From: Capsicum annuum | Lineage: Eukaryota; Streptophyta; Magnoliopsida; Solanales; Solanaceae | NCBI RefSeq assembly: GCF_002878395.1 | Contig: NC_061120.1 | Span: forward strand, 112,528,601-112,592,600 | Length of the DNA stretch: 64,000 nt | Direction of reading: 5' to 3' | Shown: positions 1 to 7,866 of the stretch, in pieces | Position numbering within the stretch: the first letter of the stretch is position 1 | Layout of the letters: each line of letters begins with the position of its first letter | Notes under the pieces: model-generated | Told to the model about the DNA's origin: nothing | Database searches by the model: none | Seen by the model: the letters and a program-made list of their open reading frames with translations, nothing else | Made by a program: the position numbers and the translations under genes

Positions 1-1653
1 AAAAATTTAAACGATAAATAATAAGTCAAGAAAGATGAAATTAAGAGAAAAATAAACATTCAAGCTTCAAAATGTTCAAGATGTGACCAAACAAATGTGA
101 AACTTGAATAAAATATCCTTAAACCTTTAAAGATTAACACTAAGTGTTAAAAATAAATACTGCTAGTAGACGTTCACTAGCAAAAATGGACACTTAATAG
201 AAATACTATAATATTAGTGGCTAAACAATTCACTAACTTGAGCACAGAAAAATCACAAGCAACACTATCAGTTGCTCTTTAGTTTTAGGAACTTAGTAAG
301 CAATCAAGGCAAACAGAGAAGGAAAAGGGGTTTCAAATTGTTGCTAATCTAAACACTCCTTCGTACGTTGTTATTCGGGTAGTGACACGAAATCAAGAAC
401 ACTTGTGAACTAAATGCAAGAAAGATAACATTCAATTTTTATAGGTGACTTTGATATTTTCAACACTCGGCTTTGTAGGACTGCCAGCGCTACAAACATA
501 TATACTGGTCATATTATGTCATGCCAAAGAAATACATACTAATTTCTATGTGATCTGATCTTGAACGGAAGAGGGGAAGAGAATCAAATAATGACAAACA
601 TTCATATTAAGATTTTTCTTAATACCGCGAGAGGTATTACAAGTTTCTCATGATTCAAACTATATTTTACACATATCGACGTCTGTATACCATCTAAAAC
701 CAACGCAAAATAGAGGAGAATAATTTTAAAAGAACATCACTGTATCTGGATATCAAAACAACCACCAAGCCTAAAAATTGGCATAAATCAAATTTATTAA
801 ACATCATGTGCAAATAGTGAACAACATATACTAAAAGTAGAGCAAGCAACATGTAAACACTTATTCAATCAAACTGAACTAGAGCAAAGATATGAGAATT
901 GTTCACCTTGTCTTGAGCAGCAAACAAGGGCTCGGGCGTCAAGGATTTTCCAACTGCAAACTCGAACAACTCCCAAAACTCAAACAAAAATCAAAATCCA
1001 AGAAGACTAGTAATTTTATGGCTAAATATAAAATCAAAAATCAAAATCTAGGAACACTAGTATATGAAAATAGAAATCCAAGAATTTTGTCTGAATTTCA
1101 ACTTATTTTTTAAAATGTTAAAACTCATTTCTCTCATTTTTTTTCCCGAATTTAAAGCTTGTTCTTAAAGAGTAACAACATTGGTATTTATAGGCAAATT
1201 CAGACATAAAAGTCTGGATTTGAAACTAAAAATTCATAGAATCCAACGGATAAAAAGAGAAGGGGAAAAATCAATTTTGAAACAGAAAGAGATCACATAT
1301 TTTTGAAATATTGGATGCTTCTCAAGATTTAATGGCAGATTTGAAACTTTTTTGAGCTCTATCACCGATTTGAGTCTATTTCACTGTTGTCGATGGAATC
1401 AAGGGTGAGGAATGTAAAAATGGACAGATCTCACTGGTATCGTGGTAGTGATGACGCGATCAGGGTTTCTCCTTTCGCGAAGGATATAAAGAGGAAGAGG
1501 GGGTAGAGAAGGAGAGGAGCTTTTGGCTATGGTGTATTTTTGGAAATTCAAGGAGAAAGGTCGATGTGGTCTTGGGAAAGAGAGAAAGGTGTGTTGGGAG
1601 GAGAAGACACATTTTGGGTTTTGCAAATTTTGACTAATTGTGACCCGTTCAAT
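1..1653. other. Left flank, non-coding, no gene recognised
   Basis: AT-rich plant DNA. The short open frames here (for example 892-1113 on the plus strand and 1399-1626 on the minus strand) show no recognisable domain and look like chance. The stretch 1480-1640 is purine-rich (many GAGAG and GGAGA runs) and resembles a plant 5' UTR or LTR leader, but I cannot assign it. It ends at the 34-bp repeat that bounds the viral integrant. Confidence 0.5.
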
Positions 1654-1687
1654 GTGCGCGGATTTAATAGGTATAATAGATTGATTA
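1654..1687 (-). repeat. 34-bp viral terminal redundancy, 3' copy
   Basis: Identical to 10188-10221. It starts with GTGCGCGGATTTAATAGG on the plus strand. In viral sense this is the 3' end of the integrant; the sequence outside it (GACCCGTTCAAT, ending at 1653) is flank. The same region, diverged, lies just before the primer site in copy 2 (about 63336-63371). Confidence 0.9.
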
Positions 1688-1792
1688 GGTTTTTAGTGAA
1701 TCTATTTTTATTTGTGCGTGGATATTTTTTAAATTTTGTTTTAATATCTTTTAATGATTTACTTTTTTCGTAAGATATATTCATTAATTATT
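1688..1792 (-). other. Viral leader, primer-proximal spacer
   Basis: About 105 bases between the 100-aa leader ORF and the terminal repeat. In the circular genome it leads directly into the tRNA-Met primer site. No ORF or clear motif is seen; it is very AT-rich. Confidence 0.55.
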
Positions 1793-2095
1793 TTATCCTG
1801 TAGTAATTGCAGAGTTACAAATTTCTGTATAATATTTTATCCTATCTGTGCTATAATGTATATCTAATTCTAGATTTTCAATATTATTTATTATCTTGTG
1901 TTGTTCTTCTCGTAGTGAGTTTTTTAAATTATATAAATTATCACATGTACTTTTATCTAAATTTTCTAAGGTCTTTTCTATCCATGCTAATTTTTCTTTT
2001 AGGTCTTCTATTATTTTTCTAATTCGGTTTCTGTAATTAATTTCATTATTTAGATTTTCTTGATTTTCTCTAGTTTGTCTAATATATTCTAACAT
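1793..2095 (-). CDS. Leader ORF, 100-aa coiled-coil protein of unknown function
   Basis: ATG at 2095, intact. The protein is highly charged, with long Glu/Lys/Asn/Leu helices predicted by eye from residue 5 to about 85, in the style of small coiled-coil virion-associated proteins of badna- and tungroviruses; no sequence homology to them is claimed. It begins MLEYIR, which resembles the start (MISYIK) of the other leader ORF at 2465-2289. It lies 8 nt after the stop of the preceding 62-codon frame and upstream of the primer site, so it would sit deep in the long 5' leader of the pregenomic RNA. Translation there would require shunting, leaky scanning, reinitiation or splicing. The intact frame supports reality; the function is unknown. 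Confidence 0.6.
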   Translation of the reverse strand: MLEYIRQTRENQENLNNEINYRNRIRKIIEDLKEKLAWIEKTLENLDKSTCDNLYNLKNSLREEQHKIINNIENLELDIHYSTDRIKYYTEICNSAITTG

Positions 2096-2103
2096 TTTTT
2101 AAT

Positions 2104-2292
2104 CTAAATAAATACTTCTGGGTAACTTTCTTCGTATAACTGTTCTAGACAATTTGTAGTTTCAATTTCATAGTTTATTACTTCTTCTAATATTATTTTC
2201 TTAATATCTATTATTTCTATGTTTTTAAGTATATATAATATTAAAACTTTAAGATAATCTAAATGATCTATTTTTAAAATTGGTTTTATTAT
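2104..2292 (-). pseudogene. Leader ORF, 62 codons, paralogue of the 63-aa ORF, no ATG
   Basis: An open frame ending in TAG at 2106-2104. Residues 12-36 match residues 13-37 of the 63-aa ORF (2653-2462) at 15 of 25 positions, sharing the blocks LILY and KIILE. The preceding 58-aa ORF ends in TAA at 2291-2289. Where an ATGA stop/start overlap would be expected by analogy with 2465-2462, the sequence reads ATAA (2292-2289), so the start codon appears lost through one base difference at 2290. Non-AUG initiation is an alternative, since tungro- and some badnaviruses start ORF 1 at a non-AUG codon. The upstream in-frame stop is at 2316-2314. Function is unknown. Confidence 0.55.
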
Positions 2293-2465
2293 AATATTTT
2301 GTAGTTGTTTGTTTTAGCCTTAGTAGTTTTTGCATATTTTTTATTAAGAAATTTTATATCTTTATTTTTCATGTATTTATTTGTATTTATTTTTATCTGT
2401 TTTTCTAGTAACTGCATACTTTTTTTTTTTTTATCTTTTTCTAAAAATTTTATGTAACTTATCAT
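2289..2465 (-). CDS. Leader ORF, 58-aa basic protein of unknown function
   Basis: ATG at 2465-2463 overlaps the TGA stop of the 63-aa ORF as ATGA, the stop/start coupling used between small ORFs of badna- and tungroviruses. The product is Lys/Asn-rich and helical by eye, with a run of four lysines encoded by part of a 13-base A homopolymer (plus-strand T run 2420-2432), where slippage or sequencing error could alter the frame. It begins MISYIK, similar to the 100-aa ORF start. It sits between two paralogous ORFs, suggesting a duplicated two-gene cassette. Function is unknown. Confidence 0.5.
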   Translation of the reverse strand: MISYIKFLEKDKKKKSMQLLEKQIKINTNKYMKNKDIKFLNKKYAKTTKAKTNNYKIL

Positions 2466-2653
2466 CGTAAATACTTGTAAGAGTAATTAGGTAGATATGG
2501 TATATAATTTACTCTAGTCATGTAATATTCACCAAAAGCTTTTTCTAATATGATTTTTCTTTTATCTGCTACTTTTATATTTCTAAGTGCATACAAAATA
2601 AGTATTTTGAATTTATCTACCATCACATCAGATATATTATCATTCATTTTCAT
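2462..2653 (-). CDS. Leader ORF, 63-aa protein of unknown function
   Basis: ATG at 2653 (a second in-frame ATG follows two codons later). A hydrophobic core (residues 15-26) is followed by a basic helix and a Tyr-rich tail. It is the intact paralogue of the 62-codon frame at 2292-2104. The ATGA at 2465-2462 couples it to the 58-aa ORF. It begins about 510 nt downstream of the putative transcription start and is the first leader ORF longer than about 30 codons. No match to a named family is recognised. Confidence 0.55.
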   Translation of the reverse strand: MKMNDNISDVMVDKFKILILYALRNIKVADKRKIILEKAFGEYYMTRVNYIPYLPNYSYKYLR

Positions 2654-2995
2654 AAATTTGCTTTTTTCAAAATATTCCCTTCAACCATGTACATAAAATA
2701 TAGTCATCTTAGCTTACTATATACTAGATTATTCTTAAATAATATGTTCTTCCGTTACTATTAACATGGTAGTTTGGATACTTTTTCCCTTAAACAGCGC
2801 CTCTACTCTGGTTACTCCCCGCCACGGCTTCTTGCCTCATTGGTTTCACCTTTAGGATGGCATAGTCCTTAGGGATATTTCTCCGTTTCCTCTTTGTTAA
2901 TAAACTTCTTAACATATTATTCTTCGAATAATTCTACTATAAAGTAACTAATATGAATTTATTTTATCATATCATGATTGTTGGGAATTATGAAA

Positions 2996-3079
2996 TTAGC
3001 TATTCATAATCATAAATAGATATACCTGTTCGGGTAGCTTTGTTATTTCTGAGTTTTGTTGTTCCATAGCTTTTTCCAT
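2996..3079 (-). other. Leader sORF, 27 codons, containing a splice-donor-like site
   Basis: First ATG-initiated sORF of more than a few codons after the putative cap site (ATG 3079-3077, stop 2998-2996). Within it the sense strand reads CAG|GTATAT, with GT at 3025-3024, a good plant 5' splice-site match. In rice tungro bacilliform virus a leader sORF supplies the start codon to a downstream ORF by splicing, so the site could have such a role. No acceptor was established. Confidence 0.35.
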
Positions 3080-3110
3080 TGAAATATGTTTATCTAATTA
3101 ACTGAGTATT

Positions 3111-3116
3111 TTTATT
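3111..3116 (-). terminator. Viral poly(A) signal AATAAA
   Basis: AATAAA on the sense strand, about 75 nt downstream of the TATA box and about 45 nt downstream of the predicted cap site. This is the caulimovirid arrangement, in which the signal is ignored on first passage near the 5' end and used after one full circle, giving a terminally redundant RNA. Confidence 0.7.
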
Positions 3117-3189
3117 TTTTTTGTGGATTGGAGAGAGTAAAGTGCTTCAACGCATGAAGGCTTGCCTTTGCAATGCCTTCTGCTTCTCC

Positions 3190-3196
3190 ATTTATA
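3190..3196 (-). promoter_or_regulatory. TATA box of viral pregenomic promoter
   Basis: Sense strand TCTATAAATGG, with TATAAAT at 3196-3190. It lies about 295 bases downstream of the end of the transactivator ORF and upstream of the leader, the position of the 35S-type promoter of caulimovirids. The predicted cap site is about 30 nt further on, near 3160. Confidence 0.75.
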
Positions 3197-3490
3197 GAAA
3201 AAAAAACTTTACAATCAGACTTTTCTACACACGTTTTTATAATTGTTAAACTAACTAAAAAAGTCAAAAAGGTGGGGCTATAGGGCCATAGGCCTTCCTA
3301 ACCTACCCTAAAAAAGTCAAGAAAAGTTAAAATTACATAAATGCTTTACATTATCTTGTCGTAAGAAAATTTATACAATAGGTCCAAATGTATCTGCTCC
3401 GTTATTGCTCTGTATCTGCTCCATTATTGCTCTGTATCTGCTCCATTATTGTTCTTTATCTTATCTTTCCAGCTGGCATTTTATCTTCTT
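3197..3490 (-). promoter_or_regulatory. Viral upstream promoter region
   Basis: Non-coding stretch between the transactivator stop and the TATA box. It contains two adjacent GATA motifs (sense AAGATAAGATAAAG, around 3456-3472), the three 22-bp repeats at 3390-3455, and two copies of a CTTTTTTGACTTTTT-like tract (about 3250-3330). GATA motifs and repeated activator elements are known in caulimovirid promoters. Activity here is inferred. Confidence 0.6.
3390..3455. repeat. Three tandem 22-bp repeats upstream of viral promoter
   Basis: Units at 3390-3411, 3412-3433 and 3434-3455. Each begins GTATCTGCTCC; units differ by one base (G/A at position 12 of unit 1, C/T near the end of unit 3). They lie about 195-265 bp upstream of the TATA box, a typical enhancer position. 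Confidence 0.9.
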
Positions 3491-4732
3491 TTATTCTAGA
3501 TGTACCTTTGGAATAATATTATCTTCTCCATTGCACCTCGAACATTGGTGGTCTGGATATTTATGTCCAATTATTTTACAGTATCTTGTTAGCAGTCCTT
3601 CTGAAATAAATCCCTTTTTTATTGCTCTCGCGGTAGATTGTTTTTCTGGGTTAAGTAGCGTCATTATCCATTGTCTTACGTCTTCCATATCTGCTTGGCG
3701 TAGTTCTTTTGAATTTGAATATATCATTTGATGATCTCTTGAATAGTAGCTCCATATTGGGTTTCCGTTCATGAAATTATTTGCTAGTTCTTGAATGATC
3801 GTAGCTAGTCCAATAAGTCTTTTATTTGCATAAAAATCTGGTATCTCGATCCTAGGTATCTCCGGTTGTTGCGAAATATCTTCCGGTATAATCATATCTC
3901 TTGTTAGTCCTATCTTTACAACTTGTATAACTGGTTTTATTTCGTCATATAATATCTTTGCTGGTGCAGTATAGCACTTTATATAAAATAAATTTCCTTT
4001 TGTTATTCTTTTATAGGTAGTGAATATCTTGTATAATTCCTCCATAGCTGTTAGCTCTTCTCCATCGTAGGTGTATATGGTATTTAGTAGTCCATAGTCA
4101 AAACAAGTTTTAACTAGGCTTGGGTTAGTTTTGGGTAGTGCGATTAATTTATTGTATCCTTGTAGTTTTTGGGTTATATAATTGGTATTTGGTTCTTTAA
4201 TGTCTGTAGCTCTGGGGTTATGGTTTAGAAAGATTTGTACTCTGTATATATTTTCTATGTATTTTTGGGCGGTGTAGTTGTATACTTTTTTGTCTTGGTT
4301 TAGGCTATCTCGGTATGTGTTAACTTGTGGGGGTATGAATAAATGGTCTTTTTGTGTTTTGGGGGTAAATGGTTTTTCAAATATTTTATTCATATTTGCA
4401 TTTTGGTATCTTGGCCTATTAACTCCTTTGCTTGTACCTGCAGAAGTAGACTGATAAATGTTATGGGTTTTATGGAGTGTCCCAACGTCTCCTTCTAGCT
4501 CTGGATTTTTAATGTCTTCCGATCGACATAGCTCTGCACTCTGCTGAGTTAGCTGATTTGTAGCTATAGACTTCAGTTTATCTTCATTAGTCTTTAGCTT
4601 TTCTATCTCATTACCCATACTATCCACTTTCATTGAAAGCGTAGTTAGGGTGTTAAGTATTTTTTCTAGAGTATCTTCCTCTACTATTTCAGTCTGTGTA
4701 GCTTTGTCTTGATATGTAATCTGCAATAACAT
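3491..4732 (-). CDS. Viral transactivator/viroplasmin-like protein (TAV), 413 aa
   Basis: Intact 413-codon ORF, last on the genome, overlapping the end of Pol by 44 nt. This is the position and size of the cavemo-/solendovirus ORF for the inclusion-body/translation transactivator protein, which in caulimoviruses forms viroplasms and allows reinitiation on polycistronic RNA. Residues 15-55 form a predicted coiled coil, followed by a low-complexity linker (about 60-150) and a globular core (about 150-375). The C-terminus has a Cys/His cluster (YCKIIGHKYPDHQCSRCNGE, about residues 382-401), probably metal-binding. Assignment rests on position, size and architecture more than on a diagnostic motif. 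No internal stop. Confidence 0.75.
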   Translation of the reverse strand: MLLQITYQDKATQTEIVEEDTLEKILNTLTTLSMKVDSMGNEIEKLKTNEDKLKSIATNQLTQQSAELCRSEDIKNPELEGDVGTLHKTHNIYQSTSAGTSKGVNRPRYQNANMNKIFEKPFTPKTQKDHLFIPPQVNTYRDSLNQDKKVYNYTAQKYIENIYRVQIFLNHNPRATDIKEPNTNYITQKLQGYNKLIALPKTNPSLVKTCFDYGLLNTIYTYDGEELTAMEELYKIFTTYKRITKGNLFYIKCYTAPAKILYDEIKPVIQVVKIGLTRDMIIPEDISQQPEIPRIEIPDFYANKRLIGLATIIQELANNFMNGNPIWSYYSRDHQMIYSNSKELRQADMEDVRQWIMTLLNPEKQSTARAIKKGFISEGLLTRYCKIIGHKYPDHQCSRCNGEDNIIPKVHLE

Positions 4733-6623
4733 TTTTGTTAGTACTGATCACTTCAATTGTAAATGTGAAATTTAATATATTTAAAACTAGTCTTCGAATC
4801 TCTTTTGTTGTAACTGAATTTTGTATTTTCTTTGTTAACCACCAGCGTACCTGTGTATTATCTGTTCGTACAATAAATTTGTTATATACAATAGATGGCT
4901 CGAATGCTAATAAACATTTATATAATGAACATAATTCTTTCCTATTTATTTCCCATTTTATTTCTGTTTCGTTAAACGTACCTGAGTAATATCTACAATG
5001 ATGTTCTATTTTTTCTGCTTCATATCGATATTTAAGTACTCCTCCGTAACTATATTCACTTGCATCTGCTTCTACTATATATATAAATTTTCTATTTTCA
5101 TCTGGAAATTGCAATTTTGGTAATTCTTTACAAAGTAATTTTATTTTTTGAACTTGTTTTTTATCTTTTTCATCATAATTATATTCTATATCCTTTTTTA
5201 ATTTTTTCTGTAGTGGTTTTAAGGTTTCTGCTAATTTTGGAATATATTCTCTTACTTGGTTTACTAATCCTAAAAATGATTGTAATTTCTTTTTTGTATC
5301 TAATTCTTCTTTCGAATTTATTGTTTTTTGTACTATATGTTGTTGCATTTTTACTCCACTTTTATCTATTTGTATTCCTAGAAATTCTATCTGGTTTTTC
5401 ATAATTTCAGCTTTCTTTTTGCTTAGACTTATTCCTGATTTTTCTATTATATCTGTGAACTGTTCTAATAATTTTAAATGTTCTTCTTTAGTTTTTGTAT
5501 ATAATAATATATCATCTATGTATACTATACAATTAGATAATTGTTTAAAATAATTATCCATAAAATGTTGATATCTACCTGGTGCATTTTTATATCCAAA
5601 TGGTAACACGTTCCATTCATAAAATCCTTGTGGTACCGTAAATGCGATTAATTCTTTAGATTCTTCTTCTAGCTTTAGGTGGTAAAATCCTGATTTACAA
5701 TCAAATTTGCTAAAATAATTATATCCTTGGATTTGTCTTATTTTTAATATCTTATTTGGTATCGGATAATTATATGTTATAGTTTTTGCATTTAAATTTC
5801 TATAGTCAATAACCATCCTACTTTTTCCTCTTTTTTGTTCACTATGTTTATTTACTATAAATGCTGGACTATTATGTTTACTATTACTTTTTTGTATATA
5901 TTGTTTTTCTTATAATTCATCTATGTGCATTTTAAATTCTTTTAAATCATCAAAATTATATGTTAATGGTTTTTGCGTTATTATGCTATTCTTATCTATT
6001 AATTCAATTTTTATAGTAGTTTTGTGTTTTTCTCATCCTTTTAATGGATCTTCACTATATAATTGTCCTAATTTTTTCTGAATTATTTCTATTTTATTTA
6101 TTGAAAATATAGTTATTTCTGTTTTATTTATCAAAAATACTACTAGTTCTACTGTATCTTCAGTATTTTTTATATTTTCTAGCTTTTGTGTAATTTTTTC
6201 ACTTCCTTTTATCCAATCAGTTTTCTTTCTTATTTTATTATTAACTCTTTTTGCTCTTACTTTTTGTTTGCATGGTGTTGTAAACCACCAGTCTGTTTTG
6301 GTTATTATATGTGGGTATAATTTATCTAAAAATGGCATTCCTAAAAGTATATCTTTTGATGTTAATTCATAATTATAAATTTCTTCTATTGTTAATATCT
6401 TATCCCATACTTGTATTTTTACATTCCTAGCTTTATAAGTAATTAAGCTTCCCTCATTATTAAATCCTTTAACTATTATTGGTGTTTTTAGTTTATCCCA
6501 TTTGCTTTCTGGTAAACAATTATATCTACATAAATTAGCTTCTGCTCCTGTATCTATCATAGGCGTATAATATCTACTGTAATATCCTTCTACTACTATC
6601 TTCATTAATACATATATCTTCAT
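4689..6623 (-). pseudogene. Viral protease / reverse transcriptase / RNase H, interrupted by two stop codons
   Basis: One continuous reading frame of 645 codons (stop included) from ATG 6623 to 4689, close to the cavemovirus polymerase ORF size. It is broken by TGA at 6035-6033 and TAA at 5912-5910 with no frameshift. The N-terminal retropepsin has DTG at residues 24-26 (MIDTGAEANL) and the second conserved block ILLG near residue 92. RT motifs follow the second stop: PAF, the YRNLN block just after 5816, LPFG, and the catalytic YIDD at 5522-5511. The RNase H acidic residues are visible (EADAS, NRKEL, RTDN, IADY). Protease and RT are thus separated by stops, so no full polyprotein can be made from this copy without readthrough. 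The first stop is consistent with CGA-to-TGA deamination. It starts 1 nt after the movement-protein ORF ends. Confidence 0.92.
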
Positions 6624-6624
6624 T

Positions 6625-7866
6625 TCATGTTAAGGCTCTTTTTAAGAATAACTTTTCTTTGTTATATGTTAAGGTTAATTGTGTATGTTCTATATTATAT
6701 GGTTTTACTTGTTCTAACCATTTTACTCCTAATATTATATCTGCTTTTTGCATTTCTTCTTTTACTTCGAATTCTATTTTTATTTTTCTAACTCCTAACA
6801 TTATTTCTTTTTCTGCTATATTTTTATTATTTATTAAACTTCTTGGTAGATCTGGGCATATATCATTGTCAGTTTTAATTTCTTCATTTTTTACTAGATA
6901 TTTTGCTATATAATTTTCTTCTTGTCCTGTGTTCAAAAGTATTAGATATTCTTTTTCATTTATTTTTCCCGTTATGTAATATTGGTTTAAATTACTTATT
7001 GAATTTGTTTCATAACTTGTTCTTTTTGATGAGCTTGATGATTCTGGTTTTTCATTAGCTATTCTTTTCGTTGTACTTATTCTATCATTTACTATTTCTA
7101 AATTTTCTTCTGTATCTATGTCTCTATAGGTATAATCATTATAATCTATTGTTTTTACTATTTGTTCGAATGGGCTTTCTATTTGTATTTTGTTAATCTT
7201 ATTTTTTCCTGTTATTTTATGTTTTGTTGTTAATACATATAGATTTTTACATCTTGCTGTAAATATTTTACTTCCTGGGGTTAACTCTATTCCTGATATT
7301 TTCCAATATAATACTAATGATTTATCTATATTCCTATCTGTTACTGCTACTGAATAATTTGCACTTATTATAAATTTAAATTTTTGGTATATTAGATTTC
7401 CTTTTACGGCAGTTATTATGCTTTTTTCTATAGGTTTTATAATTCTATCGTCTGCTAAATATAATTCTATCGGTGTATCTATTCCTTCTCTAAAACATGC
7501 TTTTATTAATATCTCTGTACCTCCAAGGTGTACATATTTTATTGGATCTCCTTTACTTTTTATATCATTTATTTCTTTATTAATTATTCTTTTTGTTACT
7601 AATGGTATACTAGCTTTTCCTTTTGCATATCTGCAGTCTATTACATGTTCTTTTTGACATACTACATAATATTCATCCTTTTTCCTAGTAAAAATATTTT
7701 TTATTGTTGGTATTTTAAATATTTTTTCTACACTTAAATCTAATTCTTTTCCTTTTATTTCGTCAAATATATTACTGTCAAATATTATTTTTTGTTCCGT
7801 TCCTTCATCATTTAAATATTCTTCCTTTGTTATTATTTTTATATCTTCTTCAGTCATTTGATTCAT
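6625..7866 (-). CDS. Viral movement protein with C-terminal inactive retropepsin-like domain, 413 aa
   Basis: ATG at 7866 overlaps the coat-protein ORF by 17 nt. The N-terminal part has features of the 30K movement-protein superfamily: a beta-rich core (about residues 60-215) with the block YVHLGGTEILIKACFREGID (residues 111-130) followed by the LxxD-type LYLADD. Such proteins line tubules through plasmodesmata. After a Ser-rich linker (270-292) comes a second domain resembling a retropepsin: LLNTG at 310-314, where the catalytic Asp is replaced by Asn, and IILGVKWLE at 377-385, paralleling ILLGMPFLD of the true protease in the next ORF. The tail is therefore probably a non-catalytic protease fold. 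The frame is intact. The movement assignment is family knowledge; the role of the tail is unknown. Confidence 0.8.
   Translation of the reverse strand: MNQMTEEDIKIITKEEYLNDEGTEQKIIFDSNIFDEIKGKELDLSVEKIFKIPTIKNIFTRKKDEYYVVCQKEHVIDCRYAKGKASIPLVTKRIINKEINDIKSKGDPIKYVHLGGTEILIKACFREGIDTPIELYLADDRIIKPIEKSIITAVKGNLIYQKFKFIISANYSVAVTDRNIDKSLVLYWKISGIELTPGSKIFTARCKNLYVLTTKHKITGKNKINKIQIESPFEQIVKTIDYNDYTYRDIDTEENLEIVNDRISTTKRIANEKPESSSSSKRTSYETNSISNLNQYYITGKINEKEYLILLNTGQEENYIAKYLVKNEEIKTDNDICPDLPRSLINNKNIAEKEIMLGVRKIKIEFEVKEEMQKADIILGVKWLEQVKPYNIEHTQLTLTYNKEKLFLKRALT

Larger units (their letters stand above)
2654..3189 (-). promoter_or_regulatory. 5' part of viral pregenomic RNA leader
   Basis: In viral sense this runs from just downstream of the TATA box to the first leader ORF of appreciable length. 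The predicted cap site is near 3160. It includes the AATAAA at 3116-3111, a 27-codon sORF at 3079-2996, and an unusually GC-rich segment (2780-2890) with a short bulged hairpin at 2849-2873 (outer CCT/AGG, inner AGGA/TCCT pairs). Caulimovirid leaders typically contain sORFs and a large stem-loop that support ribosome shunting; whether this one folds that way was not computed. Confidence 0.55.

Noticed and set aside
892..1626. Short ORFs in the left flank as host genes
   Set aside because: Low-complexity or basic peptides without domain, on both strands, no conserved context. They look like chance frames in AT-rich DNA.
3390..3455. CRISPR-like array
   Set aside because: Units are directly abutting without spacers and lie in a plant virus promoter; they are simple tandem repeats.
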